Part shown: positions 53,703-63,719 of the stretch, piece by piece
Position numbering within the stretch: position 1 is the stretch's first letter
Layout: each line of letters starts with the position of its first letter
DNA from: Labilibacter sediminis
GTDB taxonomy: Bacteria > Bacteroidota > Bacteroidia > Bacteroidales > Marinilabiliaceae
Direction of reading: 5' to 3'
Length of the DNA stretch: 64,000 bases
NCBI RefSeq assembly: GCF_005877885.1
Contig: NZ_VCHY01000010.1
Location: forward strand, 1-64,000
Program-made: the position numbers and the translations under genes
The notes under the pieces: model-generated
The model's input: only the letters and a program-made list of their open reading frames with translations
Database searches by the model: none
Told to the model about the DNA's origin: nothing

Positions 53703-54968
53703 ATGAAAAAATACTTCTTTCTTTTTTTATTATTGGGATATTTAACCAACATAGGAGCACAGGATGTTCCTATTACTTGTTTTTGGTGGAATGGCGGCTG
53801 GGATCACTACGATGGAGAAGCCATGGAATATCTCGATGAAGTCATCATTTTTGCCATTGCCCCGGATCCGGCTGATGGTGGATTACTGGAATATTCGAGA
53901 GATGAGGTTACCGGTGATGTTACTTATGTGAAGGGGAAAACACTTCCTGGTTTAACAACCACTATGGTAGAAACCATAGTAGCTGATTCCAAACCACATG
54001 GTGTTAAACTAACCTTAGGTATCAATGGCATGGGACGTAAAGACAAATATTTTAATCAGATGATAGATGACAGCTTACATCGTAATTTCGCCCATGAAGT
54101 AAAAGAATTCCTTTTAAAATACGACATGCACGGTGTAGATGTAGATTATGAACATCCTGATGATGCCTACGATATCCAAAACTTATCTCGTTTATTCATC
54201 GCTTTAAGGGATTCGCTTCACCCCCATGGGTTACATGTAAGTGGCGCTTTTGGTGTTAGTCGGCCTGGTACACAACAGTTTTTACAACAACACCATGAAT
54301 TGCTGGACATTATCAACATTATGGGGTACCACAACAGCACTGCGCAATACATCGAATACCTGGAAATGCTGCATGGGTATGGTATTCCAAAAAATAAGAT
54401 TGTTGGTGGACATGGTTTTTATTACAAGGACAAGAAAAATAGCGCCAATTACGATTTCAGAGATTTAGTAAACCTAACCACAGTTACTGGTGAGGAAGAT
54501 GTGATTATTATGCCTAAACCTGAAGACCCTTCAATTACACTAACATTAACAAATAACAATGGTAACACCAGCCTAAAAAACAAGGTAGATTACATCAGAG
54601 ACAATGGATATGCAGGTGTAATGGTATGGGCACTCAACCATGATTTACCGGTATCCGACTCTCGTTCAAGACTGCGCTATTTAAGGGGTATCACAAAAGA
54701 AGAAACAGGCATATTTGATAAAAAATCATATCAACCAATACATGTTCGTTACCATCATAAAAAACTAATCATACGTAATACTGATTTGCCTTCCGGGCAA
54801 TCTGCCAAATTTCGTGTAGTATCTATCGATGGAAAAGTAATTCATCAAAGTACGATAAATCCTCATGGTGACATAGAGCATTTCATAGACCTGAACAAAG
54901 GCTTTTATATTGTTTCCTTGTTCTATTCAAATAACCAATCTTTTACAGGTAAATTAATTGTTGAATAG
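53703..54968 (+). CDS. GH18-family protein, T9SS-secreted
   Basis: 421 aa with signal peptide (about 1-20). The GH18 barrel has LTLGINGMG near 103-111 and KYDMHGVDVDYEHPDD with catalytic Glu150 in the DxDxE core; the first Asp of the usual DGxDxDxE is His144. GVMVWALNHDLP near 305-316 is the typical last-strand tryptophan region. The last 65 residues are a T9SS-type tail (VVSIDGKVIHQ to KLIVE). GH18 members hydrolyse chitin or the chitobiose core of N-glycans, which would be off-theme in a sulfated-fucan locus unless it releases glycans from algal glycoproteins. A strong terminator follows. Confidence 0.85.
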   Translation: MKKYFFLFLLLGYLTNIGAQDVPITCFWWNGGWDHYDGEAMEYLDEVIIFAIAPDPADGGLLEYSRDEVTGDVTYVKGKTLPGLTTTMVETIVADSKPHGVKLTLGINGMGRKDKYFNQMIDDSLHRNFAHEVKEFLLKYDMHGVDVDYEHPDDAYDIQNLSRLFIALRDSLHPHGLHVSGAFGVSRPGTQQFLQQHHELLDIINIMGYHNSTAQYIEYLEMLHGYGIPKNKIVGGHGFYYKDKKNSANYDFRDLVNLTTVTGEEDVIIMPKPEDPSITLTLTNNNGNTSLKNKVDYIRDNGYAGVMVWALNHDLPVSDSRSRLRYLRGITKEETGIFDKKSYQPIHVRYHHKKLIIRNTDLPSGQSAKFRVVSIDGKVIHQSTINPHGDIEHFIDLNKGFYIVSLFYSNNQSFTGKLIVE

Positions 54969-54984
54969 TATTCACCCATAAGCA

Positions 54985-55033
54985 AAAATAACAAAGGCTG
55001 TCTTTTTTAATAGGAGACAGCCTTTGTTATTTT
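54985..55033 (+). terminator. Terminator after the GH18 gene
   Basis: Perfect 18-bp arms AAAATAACAAAGGCTGTC (54985-55002) and GACAGCCTTTGTTATTTT (55016-55033), with a 13-nt T-rich loop. It ends the rightward group. Confidence 0.85.
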
Positions 55034-55418
55034 ATAACCAGGGCTTATCTCTAAAGTCAACTAATTCATTGTATTCTTCATAAAATCAATCATCTGACTG
55101 AAATCGTTTAAAATCATCATTTTTGCCCCTCAAGGGATTCAAACAGAAAACGATTTTCAACCGTCAAAACAACCTTGTTTTTTTGACTCTCCAGCTGAGG
55201 CCGTTCATAAATAACTTATTACAGAGGGAATAAACAGCGTTTAGGACGCAATGATTCCAAGCCCCTACTTTATACCTATAAACTTGTAACAATACCCAAA
55301 TCAAAACTCATTTTCTCTGATTGCGCAATCATGGTAGCAATTTCATAAGAATAAAGAAACAAAGTAGATGATTGTTATGTATTTTCTAATTTAACGATAC
55401 TACAAATTTTAGATAAAA
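55034..55418. other. Spacer with second dispersed repeat
   Basis: Gene-poor. Contains a 19-codon frame on the minus strand (55061-55120, MMILNDFSQM...) preceded by GAGGGG at ribosome-site distance, which has no homology I can name, and the repeat at 55151-55206. No other structure is seen. Confidence 0.4.
55151..55206. repeat. Second dispersed repeat, copy B
   Basis: Matches 19081-19135 over about 55 bp, with cores AAACAACCTTG and CTGAGGCCGTT. Both copies sit in gene-poor spacers flanking PUL 1 and PUL 2 sides. Confidence 0.5.
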
Positions 55419-55447
55419 AAAGGTCAATCATTTTATGATTGACCTTT
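55419..55447 (-). terminator. Terminator of PUL 2
   Basis: On the minus strand, AAAGGTCAATCAT and ATGATTGACCTTT form a 12-13-bp stem followed by TTTTTTT. It lies about 90 bp after the stop of the 1106-aa gene. Confidence 0.8.
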
Positions 55448-55473
55448 CTAGTGTTTTTATTGATTTAAAAGCC

Positions 55474-55508
55474 ACCTGAATAGCCAGAGGGTATACTGCT
55501 ATTCAGGT
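55474..55508 (-). terminator. Second hairpin after the PUL 2 operon
   Basis: Perfect 11-bp arms ACCTGAATAGC (55474-55484) and GCTATTCAGGT (55498-55508), closer to the stop of the gene than the T-tailed terminator. Tandem hairpins here may stabilise the 3' end. Confidence 0.6.
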
Positions 55509-55536
55509 AAAACTTTTATTGGTGGGACTATTCAAA

Positions 55537-58500
55537 CTATTGTTTAACAAATTTTCCTACAAAGTCTTTCCTACTTTCAGAACCAGAAAGAATTACAAGA
55601 TACAACCCATTGTTGAGTTGTGATACAGGTATCGTTTCGTAAGTGGATGATAAATTAGTGTCAACTAAAATTTGACCTGACAGACTATATATCTTTATAT
55701 GATCAAACTCATCAGCATTATTCACATTTAGTGTTGAATAAGTAGGTGAAATAATTGGATAAACCTGTACATTCTCATCCTCCATTTCTTTTGTTGGCTC
55801 TATATTTTCTTCCAAATTACCTTCGGCCGCCTTAACAGCACCTTCAGGGATAACAAAGTCAAAACTAAAAGCCTGCACTTCACCTGAACGCATTCCTTGT
55901 TCAGAATATTTATAATCCATTTTCAATACCCAATAAGTATTATCATCCGTACTTACGCTATCCTTAAACACCGAACCGGCATAAATAGCAGGGGCAGAGA
56001 TTATCATGGTTACCGGGTCATACTGAGGCTTTTCACTTACCAAAGCAATAGAATCAGGAATAGTCAATACCTCATCAAATGCCTTTTCTACAGTTTTAAT
56101 TGCATTTACGCCAGGAGTATACGTAATGGAAATAGCATCACCTGCATTCCAATCAATTAAAGTAGAATCCGTCGACTGGTAAGTTGTATCCAAAATAGCA
56201 TTGTACATACCTTGTATATTATACTGTGCATCCAAGGTTCCAACAGGTACGTTTTTATTAGATGAAACAATAGTAGAGTCACCGTAGCTCCATGTGATAT
56301 CACCGCGCTTCATATACGACCTAAAGTTAGCAGTAATGGTATCTGCATGTGCCCACTCAATATACGTAGTGTCCTTAATCACAACAGTATCTAGCAATAT
56401 TTCAACGTCTTCACTAAATAAGCTAACTGTAAATAAAGTATCATTTTCAGGCACAAATCGACCGATAGCCTGACTCTCAACACCATTGTAATTCCAATTT
56501 ACTAAACCTGAATCAGTACGCGCTTCAAGAAGATTATCCCATTGTGGAATCCAAACACCATTTACATTTTCAGTGCGGTTCCAGTCATACTCTCCTTCTT
56601 CATTCTCATAGGTAGAAACATTGGTTACCATTGCACTATCACCAAACATCCAATTTATATACCCATTTTCTGTTTGAGTAGTCAATGTATCCCAATCTGT
56701 AATTTGATAAAAGTTAAGATCCAGATTCACAATTAAAGAATTTACATCATAAAAATATCTGGATACAAAAGTTGGGAAAGTACGTTTAGTAGGTAGAATA
56801 TCAGGATTTTCAATGCTATCATTGTCATTGATGGTGATCACAAAATCAGCAGGATCAATATTTACCTGTTGTGCATCCACATCTGCTGATTCATAATCAT
56901 CAAATACATAATTTACATCCAGCTCCTGCTCAAAGCTAACGAAAATTGATGTTGCATCATTTGCGATATTAGCCTCAATAGCATAAGCATTTGCTCCTGC
57001 TAACTGACTATGCACAATTCTATCGAACGGCAACACTACTCCTCTATCGAAACCTTGTAGTTCTGTTCCTGTGTAATAAAGATGCAAACTATCCGAATAA
57101 GCTACAGGCTTGGTGAAATCCATGGCCAGATGCTTCAAAGAATTTATCCACCTAAAATTCTCCACAGAGTCTTTCACTACAGTACCGTCATTTTTAATGA
57201 TCTCAATAACAAAATCTCCTTTTTTGATGTTGGAAATCGTTAAGTTTCTAAGCAATATATCAAACTCAACGACCGCAGCAATAGTATCACCGGCACCAAG
57301 TGTATTTGCAACTATTGAAACTGGCGGAACACCAGGACTTAAATTCCTCACTGGCATTAACTCAAACGGACGAATAGCAGAACCTTCTGTTGTGGTAAAT
57401 GTGCCCCCCTTAAACTTCACTTCTATTACATCAATATTAACCGTAGGTGTACTCAAATAAATATCCACTAAATCATCGTAACCTCCTTTTTGAATAGCTA
57501 CTAATGGGCGTCTCACACCATTTACATATACTTCAAAAGAGTCAATCTCATTAACAGGTAAAAGATCAATATCCTTACTAAAATCCATTCTTATATATTC
57601 TCCTAACAGGTCAGTTCTAGGGTCTAACTGTAACTCAGCGTCAGCCCCTGTCATTCCATTAACCAATGGAAAATCAGAAAATTCGGCCAAATAACCTTCA
57701 TCAGTTGATTGAATGGCTTCACCTGTATAACTCAAGACCAAAGACTCGCTTACATCTGCAGGAGTCACCAACTCCAATATGATTCTGTCTGCGTTATCTG
57801 GATGTGTATATAGAGATTCGATAGCCAATGAACCAGAAACAGAACCTCTCACTGTAAATCCACTTCCATCACTATAATTGTACACCTTCATATCCTTATC
57901 AAAAACAATAATTACCTGATCACCGGCTTCATTGGTTTGAACAGGCTTACGTAGTTCTGGAGGCAGAATAGGTGAATTGTTGGTAACAACTAACTGATCG
58001 TAGCTTTCAAGAGAGTTACCCTCACTATCAGCTATTGCAGACATATTACGGTCATAGCTCAATAATATATTGTGATGACGGTAGGTTGGGTTGGTAAAAA
58101 AGATAATTACTTTTTCACCATCCGATGAAGTAGTCACCTTTTCAATGCCTACTTCTTCTTCCCATGGCTTGGTATCTACAGCTACACTAAAACCATGATC
58201 TTTTGTCATGGTAGTATCCTTAGGTGCTAATGCCCTATCAAGAGGTAACTCCATTGATAAACCATCTTCTGATGTATAGGCAGAAGTAGCTTTTACCGGA
58301 GTCCATCCATTCACTATCATCTCTTTGATTTGTGCATTACCACCATCCTCAACACCTATTAACTCAATATCAAATGCACCTTCTACATCCATATTTTCAA
58401 TAACCACAGGCATGTTCTTATTAAAGGAATTAACTCCATATGAAACACCATTTATAAAGGTTTCAACTTTACGAGTTGCCTTACCACTGGCGATAAGTTC

Positions 58501-58857
58501 AATTCTGGAAATTCCCTTAATTGTGGGATGATTTATATTGGCCTTTAATGTTTGGTTGAATACCGGATTTACACCTACATAAGTTAAAGCTGAGTTTTTC
58601 TTATAATTATAAAGACTCGTATGCGGTTGATCCAGATTCTCGGTATAGCCAAACCATTCAATGCTTGCTCCTTCCAACGAAGGTAAAGATGATGTTACCT
58701 TCCATGTATATGAAGTTTCAGTTGTTTCCACATCTTCATAATCATTATAAAAAAGGCCAAAATTTTGTCTGTAACTTTCAGTTTCCTGCGCATTTAGGGT
58801 AGTACCCAAAAGCAGTGCTACTAAAAGCAGATTTATATAATTATATATTTTCTTCAT
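55537..58857 (-). CDS. Large T9SS surface protein in the SusE/F position of PUL 2
   Basis: About 1106 aa from the ATG at 58857, which begins the signal peptide MKKIYNYINLLLVALLLGTTLNAQ; an in-frame start at 58890 adds 11 residues and overlaps the SusD stop. The N-terminal half contains several SwmB/Ig-like beta domains (for example VIIVFDKDMKVYNYSDGSGFTV and VLSYTGEAIQSTDEGYLAEF). The region about 725-915 has at least five copies of an [IV]xWxxGD-like repeat (INWMFGDS, ITWSYGDS, IDWNAGDA and two weaker ones). The end is a T9SS sorting domain. Its place 32 bp after SusD is where surface glycan-binding lipoproteins usually are, so it is probably the binding protein of PUL 2 on a T9SS anchor. 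No enzyme domain. Confidence 0.7.
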   Translation of the reverse strand: MKKIYNYINLLLVALLLGTTLNAQETESYRQNFGLFYNDYEDVETTETSYTWKVTSSLPSLEGASIEWFGYTENLDQPHTSLYNYKKNSALTYVGVNPVFNQTLKANINHPTIKGISRIELIASGKATRKVETFINGVSYGVNSFNKNMPVVIENMDVEGAFDIELIGVEDGGNAQIKEMIVNGWTPVKATSAYTSEDGLSMELPLDRALAPKDTTMTKDHGFSVAVDTKPWEEEVGIEKVTTSSDGEKVIIFFTNPTYRHHNILLSYDRNMSAIADSEGNSLESYDQLVVTNNSPILPPELRKPVQTNEAGDQVIIVFDKDMKVYNYSDGSGFTVRGSVSGSLAIESLYTHPDNADRIILELVTPADVSESLVLSYTGEAIQSTDEGYLAEFSDFPLVNGMTGADAELQLDPRTDLLGEYIRMDFSKDIDLLPVNEIDSFEVYVNGVRRPLVAIQKGGYDDLVDIYLSTPTVNIDVIEVKFKGGTFTTTEGSAIRPFELMPVRNLSPGVPPVSIVANTLGAGDTIAAVVEFDILLRNLTISNIKKGDFVIEIIKNDGTVVKDSVENFRWINSLKHLAMDFTKPVAYSDSLHLYYTGTELQGFDRGVVLPFDRIVHSQLAGANAYAIEANIANDATSIFVSFEQELDVNYVFDDYESADVDAQQVNIDPADFVITINDNDSIENPDILPTKRTFPTFVSRYFYDVNSLIVNLDLNFYQITDWDTLTTQTENGYINWMFGDSAMVTNVSTYENEEGEYDWNRTENVNGVWIPQWDNLLEARTDSGLVNWNYNGVESQAIGRFVPENDTLFTVSLFSEDVEILLDTVVIKDTTYIEWAHADTITANFRSYMKRGDITWSYGDSTIVSSNKNVPVGTLDAQYNIQGMYNAILDTTYQSTDSTLIDWNAGDAISITYTPGVNAIKTVEKAFDEVLTIPDSIALVSEKPQYDPVTMIISAPAIYAGSVFKDSVSTDDNTYWVLKMDYKYSEQGMRSGEVQAFSFDFVIPEGAVKAAEGNLEENIEPTKEMEDENVQVYPIISPTYSTLNVNNADEFDHIKIYSLSGQILVDTNLSSTYETIPVSQLNNGLYLVILSGSESRKDFVGKFVKQ

Positions 58858-58889
58858 GTGATTATTTTTTATATTAATTATAACATCCA

Positions 58890-60620
58890 CTAATAACCCG
58901 GGTTCTGTCCCAAATCATAAATTTCATTTTCTCTTAAAGGAATCGGAAACAACCGATTGTGTTCCTGAACATTCTCAGAAATTACGGAAGGTTGAGCTTT
59001 ATCCCACAGCTCCGGATCAAATACATCTAAACCGGTTGCCGGCGTTTTAGTGTCCTGAATCTTCTCCATAAAGGTTCCTGTTCTTACCAGGTCAAAGAAA
59101 GAGTATCCTTCAAACCCCAGTTCTCTTTTTCTTTCATCCCAAATTTCCTTCCTAAACTCAACTTGCGTCATACCGTATAAGTCGGTTGGAACTGTTGCAT
59201 TTACGTTATAATTAGCATTTCTGGCCCGAGCCCTTACCTGATTTACATAGTCATAAGCTCTACCTGGTCCTTCTAATTCATTCAAAGCTTCTGCCAACAT
59301 TAATAGCACGTCAGCATAACGTATTACTGGAAAATTAACAGGGTTTTGAAAGTTATCCGTCCAGTTTTCAAAAACTAAATGTGCAGGTGTACCACTAGGT
59401 GTATTGCCAACCTTAGTACCGAATTTCCTAACCCTTAAATTTGGATCCTTATCAGCTTTATTTAATGTAACAGTATGAGATAATCTGGCATCAGTAAGGC
59501 TATCTGTAAAAAGTTTTGTTCCTTCTGGTACGTCATGATCAAACAAAAGTGCATATTGAGCAGTAGCTCCAATTGCTCCCCTATCATGCCAGTACCCCCA
59601 AATACCACCATTATCCTCATTGGATATATGCTGTATTTCAAAAATATTTTCCGCGTTAAATTCATTCTCTGTAGAGAAAAGTTCATTAAAACTATCTACC
59701 AAATTATAATTACCTGCATTTACAACACGTTGACAATATTGAATGGTCTTACTATAGGATAAATAATCATCCACCCAGCTATATCCCTCAACATTTCCGT
59801 GCTTTTTCATTGATGCCAGGAAGATATGTACTCGAGCTAACAATGAACGGGCTGCTCCTATAGTGGCTCTACCATTATCTAACTGATCCAACTGCTTAAT
59901 CACATAGTCTCCATCCTCTTCTGTACCTGAGATTAAACTATATGCTTCCTCTGGTAATAACAAGATATCATCAGTTGCAAAAGAACCACTCTTAAAATAA
60001 AGCGACTTTTCTGCAAATTCTAAATCTGATATGATTACTTCAAAAACATCCTCAATTGAACTCCTACCTAATTGAATATTCTCAGGCTCAAAGTCTACTG
60101 TTTCCTCAACATGTAAAGGAACATCGCCCCAAAGTCTCACTAAATTAAAATAAGAGAAAGCCCTTAAAAATTTAGCTTCACCCAGTATGCGTTGTTGAAG
60201 TGTTGAATCCATTACAATACCAGGTACATTGGCCAGTACGTTATTGGCTCTATTTATGATTAAATAACTCAACATCCATACATTTTGAGTTACGTATTCA
60301 TTTTCGTTATGCGTAGCATTAGCAATGTTTACACCATATTTCTCATTTGTTCCTCCATAATAACCAATATCACTCAATTGGTCCATTTGCATCAGGTTAC
60401 CAGAGTATCCGTAATTACCTTGTTCTGTATAATATGCATCTCTGGTTATCATTGCACTATACACTCCATTCACAGCGTTTAATGCGTGAACATCTGTATT
60501 GTAGAAATTTTCGTCTGTCAAATTTGAAAAGGATTTCTCCTTTAGCATGTCTTCACAACTAACAAGAAGTAAAAGACCTAATGACAATATTAATAATCTG
60601 TTGAAAAAAGTATTTTTCAT
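58890..60620 (-). CDS. susD: SusD-like glycan-binding lipoprotein, PUL 2
   Basis: 576 aa with SPII signal and lipobox LVSC (Cys22). RagB/SusD signatures: ILGEAKFLRAFSYFNLVRLWGDVPLH near 144-170, RYADVLLMLAEALNE near 443-457, and the C-terminal KRELGFEGYSFFDLVRTG and RLFPIPLRENEI. It is 24 bp downstream of SusC and pairs with it. It is a different lineage from the PUL 1 SusD, so the two systems probably take different substrates or fragments. Confidence 0.97.
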   Translation of the reverse strand: MKNTFFNRLLILSLGLLLLVSCEDMLKEKSFSNLTDENFYNTDVHALNAVNGVYSAMITRDAYYTEQGNYGYSGNLMQMDQLSDIGYYGGTNEKYGVNIANATHNENEYVTQNVWMLSYLIINRANNVLANVPGIVMDSTLQQRILGEAKFLRAFSYFNLVRLWGDVPLHVEETVDFEPENIQLGRSSIEDVFEVIISDLEFAEKSLYFKSGSFATDDILLLPEEAYSLISGTEEDGDYVIKQLDQLDNGRATIGAARSLLARVHIFLASMKKHGNVEGYSWVDDYLSYSKTIQYCQRVVNAGNYNLVDSFNELFSTENEFNAENIFEIQHISNEDNGGIWGYWHDRGAIGATAQYALLFDHDVPEGTKLFTDSLTDARLSHTVTLNKADKDPNLRVRKFGTKVGNTPSGTPAHLVFENWTDNFQNPVNFPVIRYADVLLMLAEALNELEGPGRAYDYVNQVRARARNANYNVNATVPTDLYGMTQVEFRKEIWDERKRELGFEGYSFFDLVRTGTFMEKIQDTKTPATGLDVFDPELWDKAQPSVISENVQEHNRLFPIPLRENEIYDLGQNPGY

Positions 60621-60644
60621 TATTTCGATCTTATTTAGTTCATA

Positions 60645-63600
60645 TTAGAATTTAGCACTGATGCCAAAAGTTGCAATTAAAGGAGCAGGTGCTCCCGCAC
60701 TGTCTAAACCAGGTTTTAGTCCTTTATTTTTACTCATACTTACTTCTGGATTATATCCAGAATAACTTGTCCAAGTATAAATATTCTCAAACGTTGTACG
60801 AACACTTAATTTTTTCAAACCCATTTTTCGTACAATATTATTTGATAAGTGATATTGTAAACTAACACTCCTAAATTTAATAAAGTCTCCACTTTCTAAA
60901 TAAGCAGTATGGTGCAACTGTTGTTTATATGCTATACCAGGAAGAGATCCTTGCAAATTCCCAGGATCTCCTGGATAGTATGAATCTGCTGGACGCCAGC
61001 GATCATTAATTGTTGCTAATTTGTTTTTAGTAGGTTTAGCTTGCATATCCTCAAGCTTCTCACGAGTTGCATTATATATATCATTGCCATGACGGAATGT
61101 AAACATTGCCCTTAACTCAAGTCCTTTATAATTGAAGGTATTGGAGAAACTACCAAATCCTTCAGGGTGTCCCTGACCAATAATTATTTTATCCAGGTTA
61201 TTAATATATCCATCATCATTCATGTCAACAAAACGTCTATATCCGGGACGTGCAGCTTTACCTACTTCATGAGGCCCCATAGCAGCATCCTCTTCTGTCC
61301 AGAAAATACCATCAGCTACATAACCGTAATGAGAACCTACAGCCTGTCCTTCCTGAAGAATATAATCCTCATCAATAATCATTGATTCTTTGTCCGCTAA
61401 TTCTAGTACCGTGTTTTCATTTTTGGCATAATTAGCTGAGATACTCCAACCATAGTCTCTGTTTCGTAAAACATGTCCGGTTATACTTATTTCAAAACCT
61501 CGGTTACGCATTTTTCCAATATTGGTCCAATCTTTTGGAAATCCTGTTTCTGAAGGCACTGAGGATTCCAATAACATGTCAAAGGTCTCTTTATTGTATA
61601 CATCGAAGGTAAGATTTAAACGTTGATTTAACGCCACAAAATCAATACCTGCATCTACCATACTACTTGTTTCCCACTTTAAATAAGGGTCAGCAACATT
61701 ATGTATAATGGATGAACTGTTTTCAACATTATTGAAATTATAATAGCTGGTATTATAAGTCCACTTAGCCAATCCATTTGGAACACCCTGGTTACCAGAA
61801 ACACCGTAACTGGCTCTCAACTTTAGGTTATCCAGCCATTCCTGACTTTTTAAGAAAGTCTCTTCACTAGCTCTCCATGAAATAGCTCCCGAAGGGAAAT
61901 AGGCAAACTTATTACCTGCACCAAACTTACTGGAACCATCCACCCTAAAGGCAAAGGTAACCAAATATCGATTGTCGTAATTATAATTCAATCTTCCAAG
62001 AGTTGATTGTAGCTTTGACTCAAAATACTCACTATTGGGTTTTTCAGGTACAACACCCCCACCCATATTATAAACACCCAGGTCATTAATTACAAACCCT
62101 GTGTTAGTGGCGTCATTGTACCAATCTGTTCTATTGTTATAAGAAACCCCTGCAACAGCATTAATACTATGCTTATTAAAAGATTTCATATAAGTAAGTG
62201 TCGACTCAGCTAATAAATTGGTTTTATTATTGTTTGAATAAATATTAAGACCATTCTTTTTACTTCCTCTACTTGTGTAACCTGGATAAAACTGTCTTCT
62301 ATCGGCATAACTGATAGTATATCCTCCACGTACCATAAAAGTCAATGCAGGCGTAATATTAAATAAGAACCTGGTATTAACCATCATATCAGTGTTCTTC
62401 TTTACGTTCTTAACATTATTTATATCAGTAAGCGGGTTATGTGGATTTTCTTCATCCTCTAAATCCTCTTGGCTATCCTTACTTTCTGGAGATTTAGTAG
62501 GTGCATAAGAAAGAGCCTTTAAAACTGAACCATATGATGTATGGGTTCCACCTGTACCACCTGTAGCTGAGGCATTATTACCAGCAGTCCCTAATTTTAA
62601 ATCAACAAACATATTCATCCATTTGCCGGCCTTATGGTTTAACTTAAAGGCTCCACTGAATTTTTGTAACGATGAGTTTTTTACAATTCCCGATTCATCA
62701 GTATAATTGAAATTCGTACGGAAAGTCGTCTGTTTAGTTCCACCGCCAATAGCTAAATCATAACTCTGAGAAAAGGCATAACCATCTCCATAAATTTCTT
62801 CCTGCCAATTGGTATTGGTAGAGTCCTTATAAGATGCAGGATCCATCCAGTCCTCATGATCTGGATAATGTTCGTGTTGATAGAATGCATAATCAACAGA
62901 TTCAAGCACATCCATCTGATCTCTGGCAAGGAGCTTTTTAACACCATAACGCACATTTAATGAAATATCTGTTTTACCAGCCTCACCTTTCTTGGTTGTA
63001 ATAATAATAACACCATTTGCTCCTCTGGCACCATATATAGAGGTTGCTGATGCATCCTTTAACACCTCAATAGATTCAATATCATCGGGGTTAATGTTTA
63101 CCAAAGGATCCAAGTGACCTTCCTCACCTAATACTGTCTTTTCTTTATCGTAGCTATATTCAATAGGAAATCCATCAATAACATATAAAGGTTGAGTATT
63201 TGAATTGATGGATCCAACACCACGAATGAAAATTTCAGATGCTCCACCCACACTACCATCACCTGACGATACCTGCAGCCCAGCTACACGACCTTCCAAA
63301 GCCTGATCCAGTGTTACATTTTCAGTCATTTTAAACTGCTCAACACCTACAGATGCAACACTACCTGTTAAATCACTCTTTTTCATTACACCATAACCTA
63401 CTGCGATTACCTCATCAAGCTCAGTAATATCTTGCTTTAAAAGAATATTAAGCTCTGACTTTTCTCCAACTTTAAGTTTCTTTTGCTCGTAGCCTATAAA
63501 GGAAATGACCAATACATCGCCTGTTTTTACATTTGATAATCTAAAAGCACCTTCCATATCGGTAATTGTACCAGAGCTGGTATTTTGTATGACAATATTC

Positions 63601-63719
63601 ACACCCGGAATAGATTCTCGTGTATCTGAATCCACAACTCTTCCTGTCACGGTTCGCTCTTGTGCGAGCGCCACCACAGGCAAAATTGTACACAGTAAAT
63701 AAATTAAGACTTTCTTCAT
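60645..63719 (-). CDS. susC: SusC-like TonB-dependent transporter, PUL 2
   Basis: 1024 aa with signal peptide (about 1-20, ending ALAQ). Carboxypeptidase-D-type domain with TGRVVDSDTRESIPGVNIVI (about 25-44), plug start LDEVIAVGYGVMKKSDLTGSV near 100-120, and a barrel ending TFGISAKF. It imports an oligosaccharide with its SusD partner. First gene of a three-gene operon with no regulator in the window. Its 5' region runs into the window edge, so the cognate sensor is probably beyond 64000. Confidence 0.97.
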   Translation of the reverse strand: MKKVLIYLLCTILPVVALAQERTVTGRVVDSDTRESIPGVNIVIQNTSSGTITDMEGAFRLSNVKTGDVLVISFIGYEQKKLKVGEKSELNILLKQDITELDEVIAVGYGVMKKSDLTGSVASVGVEQFKMTENVTLDQALEGRVAGLQVSSGDGSVGGASEIFIRGVGSINSNTQPLYVIDGFPIEYSYDKEKTVLGEEGHLDPLVNINPDDIESIEVLKDASATSIYGARGANGVIIITTKKGEAGKTDISLNVRYGVKKLLARDQMDVLESVDYAFYQHEHYPDHEDWMDPASYKDSTNTNWQEEIYGDGYAFSQSYDLAIGGGTKQTTFRTNFNYTDESGIVKNSSLQKFSGAFKLNHKAGKWMNMFVDLKLGTAGNNASATGGTGGTHTSYGSVLKALSYAPTKSPESKDSQEDLEDEENPHNPLTDINNVKNVKKNTDMMVNTRFLFNITPALTFMVRGGYTISYADRRQFYPGYTSRGSKKNGLNIYSNNNKTNLLAESTLTYMKSFNKHSINAVAGVSYNNRTDWYNDATNTGFVINDLGVYNMGGGVVPEKPNSEYFESKLQSTLGRLNYNYDNRYLVTFAFRVDGSSKFGAGNKFAYFPSGAISWRASEETFLKSQEWLDNLKLRASYGVSGNQGVPNGLAKWTYNTSYYNFNNVENSSSIIHNVADPYLKWETSSMVDAGIDFVALNQRLNLTFDVYNKETFDMLLESSVPSETGFPKDWTNIGKMRNRGFEISITGHVLRNRDYGWSISANYAKNENTVLELADKESMIIDEDYILQEGQAVGSHYGYVADGIFWTEEDAAMGPHEVGKAARPGYRRFVDMNDDGYINNLDKIIIGQGHPEGFGSFSNTFNYKGLELRAMFTFRHGNDIYNATREKLEDMQAKPTKNKLATINDRWRPADSYYPGDPGNLQGSLPGIAYKQQLHHTAYLESGDFIKFRSVSLQYHLSNNIVRKMGLKKLSVRTTFENIYTWTSYSGYNPEVSMSKNKGLKPGLDSAGAPAPLIATFGISAKF

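Noticed and set aside
58858-58890. Longer start for the 1106-aa PUL 2 protein
   Set aside because: The added residues precede a proper signal peptide and overlap the SusD stop.
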